From NCBI RefSeq assembly GCF_014698045.1, contig NZ_JACJSE010000035.1, positions 1 to 60,597 on the forward strand: 60,597 nt of DNA, read 5' to 3'. Every line of letters begins with the position of its first letter. The stretch's first letter is position 1. The DNA is from Aulosira sp. FACHB-615. GTDB lineage: Bacteria; Cyanobacteriota; Cyanobacteriia; Cyanobacteriales; Nostocaceae. Below the pieces are notes generated by a model. The model made no database searches. It was not told the origin of the DNA and worked only from the letters and a program-made list of their open reading frames with translations. This document shows, piece by piece, positions 35,785 to 43,780 of this stretch. The translations under genes and the position numbers were made by a program.

Positions 35785-36993
35785 ATGATGAAATTTAAGA
35801 TTGCGATATTTGCGAGTGTCATTTTATTTGCAACTCAGCTTGGTGTGGAACCGAGCAAAGCTATCCCTGCGTCAGATGCCAAGCCACAGACTCCTCTACC
35901 TTATCCAACCGTGATATTAGGATTTGCTGGGGTTTTGCAACCGGACTGTGTTCGACAGGTTGAAGCGGGTGAATATCGCTGTGCAAAGCGTTGGGCAGAA
36001 GTAACCCATTTGCTCAAATCATTGGTTTATCAAGATGTGGAGTCCCAACTTATTCCACCCCTTCAACATCAACTGGCGATCGCAGATCAATCCTGGCAAC
36101 AGTTTCAAATACAACACTGCCAACAGTTAACTCAACGCTTACGCAATACGCCAGATTTTCCAATTGCAACATCTATCTGTTTAGCGCGATTAAATAACGA
36201 TCGCATTCTAGAATTGCAAAGAGGTGGTGAGGTTATAACCCTCCAATCTCGCGATCCTCGATTTGAATCCTTACTCGATCGACTCAAATTGAGAAATTCA
36301 TCGGTGCAACGTCACTGGGAGCAATATCAAACTCAGTATTGCCAGATCGAAAAAGCTCTATTCGTTTTTAACCCCCTGAGATTGGCGGAATGTCATCAGC
36401 TTCTCAGAGAGGCTCGACTTCAGCAACTAGAAGACCTTTTGGCAGCACCTACTCGTGGCTTGGATCTCTTCAATAGTTTTGTGCTACCTGGAATTCCAGA
36501 GCTAAATTGTGTGGATAAGACACAGTTTGGGTTAAATCAATGCGCGGTCTATTGGTCGAAAACAACTCAGCTTTTGCAATCAAGCATTTATGGCGATTGG
36601 GCAACAAGACTATCGAAGCAGTATCAGCAAACATTTATGATCGCACAGAAATACTGGCAAGACTATCGTGAAGCACATTGTACTGAGTTGGTTGAACCTT
36701 TTAAAGAAAATTCTATGGCACCGATGCTCTATCATCGCTGTTTAGCTCGGCTAAATAACGATCGCATTGCGGATCTAAAGGGGATAGCTGTATATGATTC
36801 AGAAGACGAGCAGCAGCAAGCCCCAGTTACATCTGGACAAGATAAAACTCAAGCTCTTTGGGAGCGTTATCAAACTCAGTATTGCAAGTTTGAGTCACGG
36901 TTTTTTGGTAGTCAAACCAGAAGTAAGCAATGCCTAAATCGTTTAAATCTGGGACGTTTACGCCATCTCAAAGCAATGATGAATACTCGATAA
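35785..36993 (+). CDS. Secreted protein with four LprI-like (DUF1311) repeats
   Basis: 402 residues with a signal peptide (~1-27, A-I-P-A-S after a hydrophobic core). Four copies of a unit of the form W-x-x-Y/F-x-x-x-x-C...C-L-x-R-L-N-x-x-R-x-x-x-L-x follow: Q-S-W-Q-Q-F-Q-I-Q-H-C, Q-R-H-W-E-Q-Y-Q-T-Q-Y-C, Q-K-Y-W-Q-D-Y-R-E-A-H-C and A-L-W-E-R-Y-Q-T-Q-Y-C. This is the lysozyme-inhibitor LprI-N pattern, where paired cysteines form disulfides. One LprI domain is usual; four in tandem is uncommon. A periplasmic inhibitor or immunity role is inferred. Its 3' end is duplicated downstream at 37744. Confidence 0.78.
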   Translation: MMKFKIAIFASVILFATQLGVEPSKAIPASDAKPQTPLPYPTVILGFAGVLQPDCVRQVEAGEYRCAKRWAEVTHLLKSLVYQDVESQLIPPLQHQLAIADQSWQQFQIQHCQQLTQRLRNTPDFPIATSICLARLNNDRILELQRGGEVITLQSRDPRFESLLDRLKLRNSSVQRHWEQYQTQYCQIEKALFVFNPLRLAECHQLLREARLQQLEDLLAAPTRGLDLFNSFVLPGIPELNCVDKTQFGLNQCAVYWSKTTQLLQSSIYGDWATRLSKQYQQTFMIAQKYWQDYREAHCTELVEPFKENSMAPMLYHRCLARLNNDRIADLKGIAVYDSEDEQQQAPVTSGQDKTQALWERYQTQYCKFESRFFGSQTRSKQCLNRLNLGRLRHLKAMMNTR

Positions 36994-37022
36994 AGAGGAA
37001 AATAATACTAGTTTATGACTTC
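36893..37022 (+). repeat. 130-bp direct repeat, copy 1 (3' end of the LprI-like gene)
   Basis: It includes the last ~33 codons and stop of the LprI-like gene plus ~29 bp. It matches 37744-37873 without gaps at about 120 of 130 positions. The two copies flank a 721-bp block holding one membrane-protein gene. Confidence 0.92.
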
Positions 37023-37071
37023 CTAGAAAATTTTCGATGTCAAATAGCATTGCTCCCTCTTGCAATTCCAG

Positions 37072-37659
37072 TCAATCTATTAATAAACTTTCTTCAGATT
37101 GAGGATAATGATTATTTTCTTTCAATCTAATTGCAGTTTCATCAGAATTCCAAATTACTTGGAAATCATCCTCTGTTTTGCATCTTCTCGTGGAATTATT
37201 GGAAATTGAGCCGATTTCTTTTTCCAGTATCCAATAATGTCTAAAAACAGCATGATGACAGTCCATATAACATGTCTCGTCAATTGCGATAGATTTTTTC
37301 CCACTAGGAGAAACAAAGTCAGTTCTACATCCTGCTCCAAAAATAAAAATTACTACAAACAATTGAAAAATAAATAAAGTTAAGGGCATTATCCCCAAGA
37401 ATTGAGGTATAGACAATACGAATTTTAACCACCGAGACAAATTTGATTTAAAAATTAGGATAACTGCTGTAATAGAAATAATTAGGACTAAAATCGTCAA
37501 GAAAAAACTACTAAATGCTCCTCCTCTGAGTGAATATTTAGTATTTCCCGATAACCAAATCAAGGAAATCAAGGATATAAAACCGAATATAGATAGTATG
37601 TATATGTAGAAAGTGAGACGATTTATAGGAAAAATATTGATATTCTTTTGAGTATTCAT
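37072..37659 (-). CDS. Membrane protein in a repeat-flanked block
   Basis: 195 residues with about three hydrophobic segments (~15-37, 48-70, 79-110), then a soluble C-terminal domain with cysteines (G-A-G-C-R-T, E-T-C-Y-M-D-C-H-H) and strand-rich W-I-L-E-K-E, V-I-W-N-S-D-E-T-A-I. A/T-rich compared with its neighbours. It lies between two copies of a 130-bp direct repeat and on the opposite strand from the LprI-like gene, which suggests acquisition as a cassette. Function unknown. Confidence 0.65.
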   Translation of the reverse strand: MNTQKNINIFPINRLTFYIYILSIFGFISLISLIWLSGNTKYSLRGGAFSSFFLTILVLIISITAVILIFKSNLSRWLKFVLSIPQFLGIMPLTLFIFQLFVVIFIFGAGCRTDFVSPSGKKSIAIDETCYMDCHHAVFRHYWILEKEIGSISNNSTRRCKTEDDFQVIWNSDETAIRLKENNHYPQSEESLLID

Positions 37660-37743
37660 ATAGAAAATTTTCGTGAAAATATATAAAAAATCCAGAAAAC
37701 CAAGTTGAAGATATTAGCTATCATCAAATATAATTCTGATAAT

Positions 37744-37873
37744 AGTCACAGTTTTTTGGTAGTCAAACCAGAAGGAAGCAATGCCTAAATCGTTGAAATC
37801 TGGGGCGTTTACGCCATATTAAAGCAATGATGAATACTCGATAAAGAGGAAAATAGTAGTAGTTTATGACTTC
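37744..37873 (+). repeat. 130-bp direct repeat, copy 2 (decayed gene end)
   Basis: This is the second copy of 36893-37022. The LprI-like reading frame is not continued upstream, and here it is broken (ATT-AAA in place of CTC-AAA). Its right end provides the last codons and stop (TTA at 37864-37866) of the convergent DUF2809-like gene. Confidence 0.92.
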
Positions 37874-38298
37874 AAACGATTCGCAGTGAGGAAAACGATC
37901 GCAATCCCCAGCGTATAAGCAACCAAATCTCGCCAGTCGAAAGTAGATCCAATTGTTAAATGAGCTAGATGGGAGTTTCGCCAGCCTAAAATATCAATGA
38001 GATTAAGAAACTGAAGCAACTCAATCAAGTAGGCAAAGATAAGAGTTCCAATAGTAACCTTCCGTAGTGGAATTGCAATAAAAGCATGAACAAAGTAAGC
38101 AATCACCATGACAATTAAAACGTCGCCCAGTAACGGTCTAATCCAATCATCTCGGAAGAAGAGGGCAATTATCACAACTATTGCAAATAGAATCGCAAAC
38201 AGGGTGAAAGAGGTAGGATTAAATCTCAACCACTTGAGATTAGAAAATTGTTTAGGCACGATTGATTTCCTGGTTTTGATTCGCCAGGATTGTAACAT
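37864..38298 (-). CDS. DUF2809-family membrane protein
   Basis: 144 residues with four hydrophobic segments. The family landmarks R-P-L-L-G-D-V-L-I-V-M-V-I, Y-L-I-E-L-L-Q-F, and G-S-T-F-D-W-R-D-L-V-A-Y-T-L-G-I are present, as in DUF2809 (VanZ-like) proteins. Function of the family is unknown to me. The gene is convergent with the LprI-like gene and its 3' end lies in the duplicated 130-bp segment. Confidence 0.8.
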   Translation of the reverse strand: MLQSWRIKTRKSIVPKQFSNLKWLRFNPTSFTLFAILFAIVVIIALFFRDDWIRPLLGDVLIVMVIAYFVHAFIAIPLRKVTIGTLIFAYLIELLQFLNLIDILGWRNSHLAHLTIGSTFDWRDLVAYTLGIAIVFLTANRLKS

Positions 38299-38413
38299 TG
38301 TTCTTTAAAATTGGACTAAATTGATGAATCCAATTAGTGAATTAGTGTGGCAAAGTCTGCTGAGTGGCGACATACAGTTAGCAGATTTGATTTGTAGTCT
38401 ATTGCGATCGCAA

Positions 38414-38863
38414 TTAGTGACAGTTGCGATTCCCTTTGATAAAAGCAGTTTTAGGGATTGCACTGCATTTAACCCCTGGAGAACCAAATCCACTATATTG
38501 ATCGAAACTTCCTTGAACCTGCAAATCTGGGGGAAGCTTGGCAATGCTAGTTTTGTACAAGAAAAGGTTTCCGTCAACCACCATTGCATTGGGCAGTTCT
38601 TCAATGTACGTACCGCTAATAGTTAGGTTGCCTTTGACGGTTAGTTGATTGGGCAGTCGTTTGAGATTGCCTTCCAGGGTAACGTTACGATTTATGATGC
38701 AGCGTCCTTCTTGCTCGATCGCGCCAAATTTTTTCAGGCTTCCACAAGGTGCGGGGGTAGCCGGTTGCAGCAGATAAATTCCAAACACCACCAAGGGAAA
38801 TATGAAAAGCAGCGATGCGACCGGGGAGCCGCTACGCGATCGCCATCTTAGTTTTGGGAACAT
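38414..38863 (-). CDS. Membrane-anchored or secreted protein with short beta repeats
   Basis: 149 residues. An N-terminal hydrophobic stretch (~15-32, F-I-F-P-L-V-V-F-G-I-Y-L-L) is followed by repeated ~20-residue units: V-T-L-E-G-N-L-K-R-L-P, L-T-V-K-G-N-L-T-I-S-G-T, M-V-V-D-G-N-L-F-L-Y-K-T and L-Q-V-Q-G-S-F-D, resembling a beta-solenoid or leucine-rich pattern. The R-W-R-S-R-S-G-S-P N-terminus is encoded by a palindromic insertion repeat (near 38825-38845). No family named. The 115 bp between this gene and the one at 37864 shows nothing else. Confidence 0.6.
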   Translation of the reverse strand: MFPKLRWRSRSGSPVASLLFIFPLVVFGIYLLQPATPAPCGSLKKFGAIEQEGRCIINRNVTLEGNLKRLPNQLTVKGNLTISGTYIEELPNAMVVDGNLFLYKTSIAKLPPDLQVQGSFDQYSGFGSPGVKCSAIPKTAFIKGNRNCH

Positions 38864-39076
38864 TTGAGCTAATAAATCCTAATTTAGGTTAACTTAATAT
38901 CTTGCACATTTACGTATACATACAGCAAAATCGAAAATCTGGGCGATATAGCTACAGTATTTTTGTTTGCTTTTAACGATAAATTAATACTTTTAGCTTT
39001 ATGCTGAGTATTTAATCTCACCATTTTTTGGGTGGAAGATGTGAGGAGTATGTCACTGGAAAATCCAAGTCCTTTA

Positions 39077-39128
39077 GCGATCGCGTAGCGGCTCCTACGG
39101 AGCATCGCACTCACCCTTTGGAGTATTG
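39077..39128. repeat. Palindromic insertion repeat at the 5' end of a gene
   Basis: GCGATCGCGTAGCGGCTCC is followed by TACGGAGCATCGC (39077-39108), with a tail CTTTGGAGTAT that matches the repeat at 32733. It falls between a well-spaced GAGGAG/ATG (39041-39052) and the ORF at 39134 in the same frame and introduces a TAG, so it may have cut off the original start. Confidence 0.7.
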
Positions 39129-39133
39129 GGTTG

Positions 39134-39559
39134 GTGTCTGAGCAGAACCTCATCGCTTGGGCTGATGCTCAGATTCTGGCGATTGAAAAGCCTGCTGATG
39201 ATTTACTGGAAATTGCCACTAAAGGTGCGAAAGTATGCATCAAACAAGGGTTGATTGAAACGCTTCCAATTGCCCTTGGCTACTCAGAGGAATTTTTTAT
39301 TCGAGCTTATTTGTTGGATATCGAATGCGATGGCTCAACAAAATCCTTCATCGCTTGGGTTGCTCACAACTGCTGTGGGAGTACGGAAATACCTGAAGCT
39401 GTACTAGGGTATCATCTAGAACATTTATACTGTGATCGTGAGGATGTTGATGCGGCGATCGCACTGCTACGGGTTGAACTTCCAAAAATCATGCCTCGTT
39501 GTGAATCCTTTGCTACTATGTTTTTGGAGCAAGTCTCTGGGTTAGAGCTATGCATTTAA
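39134..39559 (+). CDS. Hypothetical protein, probable SUKH-gene partner, start uncertain
   Basis: About 141 residues, acidic and helical (A-D-D-L-L-E-I-A-T-K-G-A, A-Y-L-L-D-I-E-C-D-G). The frame opens with GTG at 39134 or TTG at 39131, without a good ribosome site. An ATG with GAGGAG at 39050 is in the same frame but is separated by a palindromic repeat carrying a stop. The gene overlaps the SUKH gene by 10 bp, so they form one operon. Family unknown; a small immunity-type protein by context. Confidence 0.6.
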   Translation: MSEQNLIAWADAQILAIEKPADDLLEIATKGAKVCIKQGLIETLPIALGYSEEFFIRAYLLDIECDGSTKSFIAWVAHNCCGSTEIPEAVLGYHLEHLYCDREDVDAAIALLRVELPKIMPRCESFATMFLEQVSGLELCI

Positions 39560-40284
39560 CCGCCCATCAAACTGCAATGATTGAAGTTGCTAGGGAGATT
39601 CGTTTCGCGTTGGATCGCTTGAAATACCTCGATCCGCAGGGAATATGTTTGACAATAGACTTAAATCCACCGCTTGGCTCAATGGCGATTCTACAAGCAT
39701 TGGAAATTCAGCTACCATTCGCCTATGCTGCTTTTTTGCTAGAGGTGGGAAATGGAGGGTGTTGGGATTGTGCCGAGCGCGACTGCTGGATGACAATTGA
39801 TGAAATCATGCAGCATAATTGTGCTGAGTTATGGCATCAGTCACCGCCTGATTTCGTTCGTCAATTTCTGGCAACAGGAAAGCAATCTGATGCAGTCGAG
39901 TTACCCTATCTCCTGAAAATTAACGCCCTTCCAGGACTATTACGAATTGGGTTGTATCCTCCCGAACAAGACACTTACGGGTTATTTCTGACACAAGAAG
40001 GACATGAAGTAAAAATTCAAATCTGCTTACAACCGTTGTTGACCTATGTTGTGATGGAACGCTATGCGCCGAAGCAATGGTTACAAATGCATCTCAATTT
40101 TTTAAATAATGAGATTTATGAAATTGAAAAATCGATCTCAATCTTGAATTCTCAGCAAAGTCCATATCTTCTTTTCCAAAAATATTTAATGGGTTTGTCC
40201 GAGGCTAGGTTGAAGCAGTTTATTGAAAATTGTCCCGCAATTCCTTTAGAAAGAAAACGAAATTTGCTAGATGAGATATGGTAG
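39550..40284 (+). CDS. SMI1/KNR4 (SUKH)-family protein
   Basis: 244 residues. The SUKH core is visible: L-E-I-Q-L-P-F-A-Y-A-A-F-L-L-E-V-G-N-G-G, then I-D-E-I-M and L-F-L-T-Q-E-G-H-E-V-K-I. The paralog at 43781 has the same order: L-P-E-V-Y-R-T-F-L-L-E-V-C-N-G-G ... L-F-L-T-Q-E-G-Y-E-V. SUKH proteins are the commonest immunity proteins against polymorphic nuclease toxins. No toxin gene is adjacent. It overlaps the upstream gene. Confidence 0.8.
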   Translation: MHLTAHQTAMIEVAREIRFALDRLKYLDPQGICLTIDLNPPLGSMAILQALEIQLPFAYAAFLLEVGNGGCWDCAERDCWMTIDEIMQHNCAELWHQSPPDFVRQFLATGKQSDAVELPYLLKINALPGLLRIGLYPPEQDTYGLFLTQEGHEVKIQICLQPLLTYVVMERYAPKQWLQMHLNFLNNEIYEIEKSISILNSQQSPYLLFQKYLMGLSEARLKQFIENCPAIPLERKRNLLDEIW

Positions 40285-40355
40285 ACCTAGTAAAACCATT
40301 ATAGTACTTTCTGTATAATATATCTAACAATTATTATTAGAAACAATTTGATTAT

Positions 40356-41105
40356 ATGAACCGCAAACAATTATACTGGGCAAAAGACTATACTTATGAA
40401 GCTAGACAAAAAAAGATTGGTTGGCTAAATGAAATAATTGAGTCACTACATGAGCAACCAGAATTAGGAAAATATGAAGACGATGAAGACTCAGAAGAGC
40501 TATTTACCCAGGAAACTATCACAGTTGCTCAACGTTTAATGAAATTAGTTATCCAAGAGGAGCCGAATAAACAGGATATTCGTGAATTATATATATTGCT
40601 GAAAATTTATGAACATATTCGTAACTCCGCTTGGTACGATATTTGTAAATATGTGGAAAAGTGGCATTGGGTAGTAAATAGTTGGGAAACATTTCAGAAT
40701 GTAATTGAATTAGATATCTGGCATGGTTGTGAGTATCAACGTTATTCAATTAAAGAACCATTAATTGCTGAGGGTAAATTTACTATAGGTAACTCTTATA
40801 TCGGTCAGCCCGCTCATATTGCATTCAAATTAGAACAGAATTTAGAGAACAATCAGATTAAAATTATTTGGCAAATTCCAAATGAGACAGATATTATTGA
40901 CGAATATATTTCAGAGTCGATCGAAGGAATTATCGATGGGCTGATTAAATATTCTCATCTAGAAAATAAAGCTTTTTCATCCCTAAAAATTACTGTCTTT
41001 AATGGCAGTTATCACGAATCTATCTGTAGTTGCTTTGATTATCGTATGGCTGCTCGTATCGCTTGGAGGAATGCTTTAGAAAATGCTGAATTCATACCTC
41101 TTTAA
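40356..41105 (+). CDS. Protein with an EF-G domain IV-like C-terminal half
   Basis: 249 residues. Residues ~1-120 are helical and unassigned. From ~140 the pattern G-x-x-A-H-I-A-F-K-L-E, Y-I-S-E-S-I-E-G-I-I-D-G-L and L-K-I-T-V-F-N-G-S-Y-H-E-S followed by Y-R-M-A-A-R-I-A-W-R-N-A-L follows elongation factor G domain IV, where D-G-S-Y-H-x-V-D-S-S-x-x-A-F-x-I-A is typical. No GTPase domain precedes it. Domain IV reaches the ribosomal A site, but here the fold may have been reused. The context suggests an immunity or accessory protein. The resemblance was seen by eye only. Confidence 0.55.
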   Translation: MNRKQLYWAKDYTYEARQKKIGWLNEIIESLHEQPELGKYEDDEDSEELFTQETITVAQRLMKLVIQEEPNKQDIRELYILLKIYEHIRNSAWYDICKYVEKWHWVVNSWETFQNVIELDIWHGCEYQRYSIKEPLIAEGKFTIGNSYIGQPAHIAFKLEQNLENNQIKIIWQIPNETDIIDEYISESIEGIIDGLIKYSHLENKAFSSLKITVFNGSYHESICSCFDYRMAARIAWRNALENAEFIPL

Positions 41106-41178
41106 TGGTTAAGGTTGGAGAAATTCAAGCATTTAATCATTATTACAGCATTTTTCACCTATTTGAACCAGTTGCTGG

Positions 41179-42603
41179 ATGAGAGATAAGCATGGAAAAA
41201 CCTTTGTTCTAATTGATGGGTATACACTAGCGATCGCACAAAGCGATTCAGGTGTGTTATTCTCTGGTCGCCACAGTCGCAAAGCTATAACCCGATATGA
41301 CGATTCGCTCCTAATTCAGTTTTTGGCGCGTCATGCCCATCATGATACTTTTTGGCAGTGCTTTCAGGCGCGTGAAATGTACGAGAATGAGGATAATCGC
41401 TTCTTTGTCAGGAATTGCCAGCAGTTGATTCGCTATCCCAGTTGGAAATTACCGCAAGTTTATCAAAATTGGGCGATTTGGGAACTGATCGATCAGCTGT
41501 TTCAAAAGCATGGCGAGTCTTACAATGAACCGATTTGTTTATGGCATCCGGGAAGTTACTATCCGATGTATGGTATTCCCTATGACACTGCATTGAAGGT
41601 GATACAGGTTGCGCGGAATTGGAGGAATCTGCAAGAAATTGAGGGAATTGAACTGCTCAATGAAACCCAGTGGAATTTACGCTTTGCATCTGCTGTGAGT
41701 CCTACTCACTCTTTACTAATTCCCCAGATTTTATCTGAGATTGAGGAAGCTGCTAGTATATATCTACTATTTTTTGAAGAAAAAGCACGCTTATATACAC
41801 CCAATCAGGTTGCTGCAATTAGATATGAACTGCTGCATCAGATGGCTATCGCCAACCTACTCAACCGTGAAATCTCAGCAGAAATTCTTGCTCGTCTAGT
41901 TGCTTATCCAAATCTGCAACGCTGCGTCATTCAAGCTGAAAAGCTATGGCGCTATTTAAATGCTGCTTCTGTGAGCCAAGAAAAAAATAGTTTGTGTTTA
42001 GATTGGATGTTTTTTGATCCACCACTACCTCAACCTGACTTTCATCAGCTTTGCTTACAGCATTTTCAAAAAGCAAAATTGCAGTACCCGTATACGATTC
42101 CCTTTGAAGGCGATGGGAAGCAGTATCGACTCGTGACAGGAAATGTGTATCCCAATGCGATCGCCTTGTTAACGGTTTTAGAAATTACAATGACGATAAA
42201 TGCAAATGCCTTATTTACCAACGTGAATGAGCCGACGTACCTAGAGTTAGTTGTCTGGGCTTCGCTGGAATCCTGCTTACCTCCCGTCGAAGATTGGGAA
42301 ATGTCTGTTGATTGGAGAGGAAGAGAAGATGAGTTGCTCACTTTAGGAACAGATCCTTCCTTGCCTAAAGCTGAGTTTTTCTTGAACTGTTTAGCATCTC
42401 ACCTGGCAAGACTCTGGCAAAATGGGGAGCGAACGGCGTTGAAACAAGGATTGCTCCCTTTGCAAAGTTATTTCCCTAAAGAAACCTACTTTCTCTACTG
42501 TCGAGGTCAGATGCTACTATCCGGGGAACTCCGATTTCACTATGGGGAATGGTTTGATGGGGGATTCCTCCGGCTTTTTCGGGCAGAACAAGGGGAGTCT
42601 TAA
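41179..42603 (+). CDS. Member C of the D-W-M paralogous family (longest)
   Basis: 474 residues. It has the shared landmarks L-L-N-R-E-I, Y-P-N-L-Q-R-C-V-I-Q-A-E-K-L-W, L-C-L-D-W-M-F-F-D-P, K-Q-Y-R-L-V-T-G, T-Y-L-E-L-V-V-W-A-S and T-D-P-S-L-P-K-A-E-F. It therefore combines the N-terminal half found in the 32594 protein with the C-terminal part found in the 34145 protein, plus ~75 residues more at the start and a C-terminal tail. Soluble, no signal peptide. It is probably the ancestral full-length form. Function unknown. Confidence 0.72.
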   Translation: MRDKHGKTFVLIDGYTLAIAQSDSGVLFSGRHSRKAITRYDDSLLIQFLARHAHHDTFWQCFQAREMYENEDNRFFVRNCQQLIRYPSWKLPQVYQNWAIWELIDQLFQKHGESYNEPICLWHPGSYYPMYGIPYDTALKVIQVARNWRNLQEIEGIELLNETQWNLRFASAVSPTHSLLIPQILSEIEEAASIYLLFFEEKARLYTPNQVAAIRYELLHQMAIANLLNREISAEILARLVAYPNLQRCVIQAEKLWRYLNAASVSQEKNSLCLDWMFFDPPLPQPDFHQLCLQHFQKAKLQYPYTIPFEGDGKQYRLVTGNVYPNAIALLTVLEITMTINANALFTNVNEPTYLELVVWASLESCLPPVEDWEMSVDWRGREDELLTLGTDPSLPKAEFFLNCLASHLARLWQNGERTALKQGLLPLQSYFPKETYFLYCRGQMLLSGELRFHYGEWFDGGFLRLFRAEQGES

Positions 42604-42650
42604 CAATTCAAAATTCAAAATTAATGGCGATGGCTAGGAGGGCAAGGTGT

Positions 42651-43700
42651 ATGGATTGCAAAGCACTAATTTACGACGCGGTAAGGAAACAGGCGATCGC
42701 ACCAATATACCCCCATTCTTTGGTGAAGTGGGATATTTCCCAACAACCCCGGATAATTGAACAAATCGAGTTACCCTATGATTTTGAATCAGTACCAAGT
42801 ATTGTTTTGTTACCGGATGGGGAAAGGTTTGCTGTGGCTCCTTCTGAGGTTACGCCAGAATTTGGGATTGAGATTCTTCGCTGGGATGATTTGTCCGTTT
42901 TGCAACGAGTTGACTTACCCCATGCACCCTATGAGGAGAATTCCCAGGAGGATGAGTATTATGGACATGGTAAATGTACTCATATTTCCTGGTTAGGATT
43001 AACACCTTGCCAGGGCTATTTATTGGTTGGTGAGGGTTGGGGAGATATTTATCTAGTTAATTTAGAAAGCGGTGAGCAGATTCGTTGGTTGCGTCGTTGG
43101 CGAGATTATAATGCTGCTTTTGCCATCGATCCACAAATGCAGTTTCTCATTGTTAATTCTGTAGACATGGATGAGTCCCATCAGTTTTACAGAATTGACA
43201 GTATGCTTGAGGATAAATTAACCTATTTGGGGGAATATTCAGGTGGTGTGCGTTGTCATCGTGGCAACTTGAGTTTTAGCCCAGATGGTCAGCGTCTGGC
43301 TTATACTGCATATCGATATCAAGGTGTTGATTTATTAAGTTTTCAGCTTGAACGCTCGATATTAAGCACTTTATCCCCGCAAACGCAGGAACCACTCAAT
43401 GAAATATGGAAAAAATGGGAAAAATCGTCACAATATCGGGAGAAAATGTGGGGTCAATTCTTTCGGTTGTACCATGACCATGATGGATTAAATCCTTGGC
43501 AAAGTAATATCGTTTGGCTGGGTAACAACAGGTTATTGTGTGGTGTAGGGCAAATTCTGGCAGTGCTGTCAGCTCAGACAGGGGAAATAATCAAAACCTA
43601 TGACGTAGATGCAGTAGTTAATACTTTGGTGTTTGATTACACATCTTTCCAAGCTATTGTTGCCACCAAGCAAGGGATAAAGGTGGTTGCGATCGCCTAA
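42651..43700 (+). CDS. Beta-propeller (WD40-like) protein
   Basis: About 349 residues from ATG 42651, chosen because GGAGG lies 9-10 bases upstream; ORF starts at 42624 and 42630 lack this. Repeated strands of the type L-L-P-D-G-E-R-F-A-V-A, F-S-P-D-G-Q-R-L-A-Y-T-A and L-V-N-L-E-S-G-E-Q-I-R-W fit a propeller. A soluble scaffold, possibly a binding partner for the neighbouring proteins. The spacer before it contains the AATTCAAAATTCAAAATT repeat common in these genomes. Confidence 0.7.
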   Translation: MDCKALIYDAVRKQAIAPIYPHSLVKWDISQQPRIIEQIELPYDFESVPSIVLLPDGERFAVAPSEVTPEFGIEILRWDDLSVLQRVDLPHAPYEENSQEDEYYGHGKCTHISWLGLTPCQGYLLVGEGWGDIYLVNLESGEQIRWLRRWRDYNAAFAIDPQMQFLIVNSVDMDESHQFYRIDSMLEDKLTYLGEYSGGVRCHRGNLSFSPDGQRLAYTAYRYQGVDLLSFQLERSILSTLSPQTQEPLNEIWKKWEKSSQYREKMWGQFFRLYHDHDGLNPWQSNIVWLGNNRLLCGVGQILAVLSAQTGEIIKTYDVDAVVNTLVFDYTSFQAIVATKQGIKVVAIA

Positions 43701-43780
43701 TCAATGTAGCGGGAAAACCCATGATAACAAGTGAAGACATAACTGGCGGTGATTGAGATGGGTGTTTTCGAGGTGAGTAA

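Noticed and set aside
38305..38626. Overlapping ORFs on both strands (99 and 101 residues)
   Set aside because: They conflict with the better-supported minus-strand gene at 38414-38863 and show no recognisable pattern.
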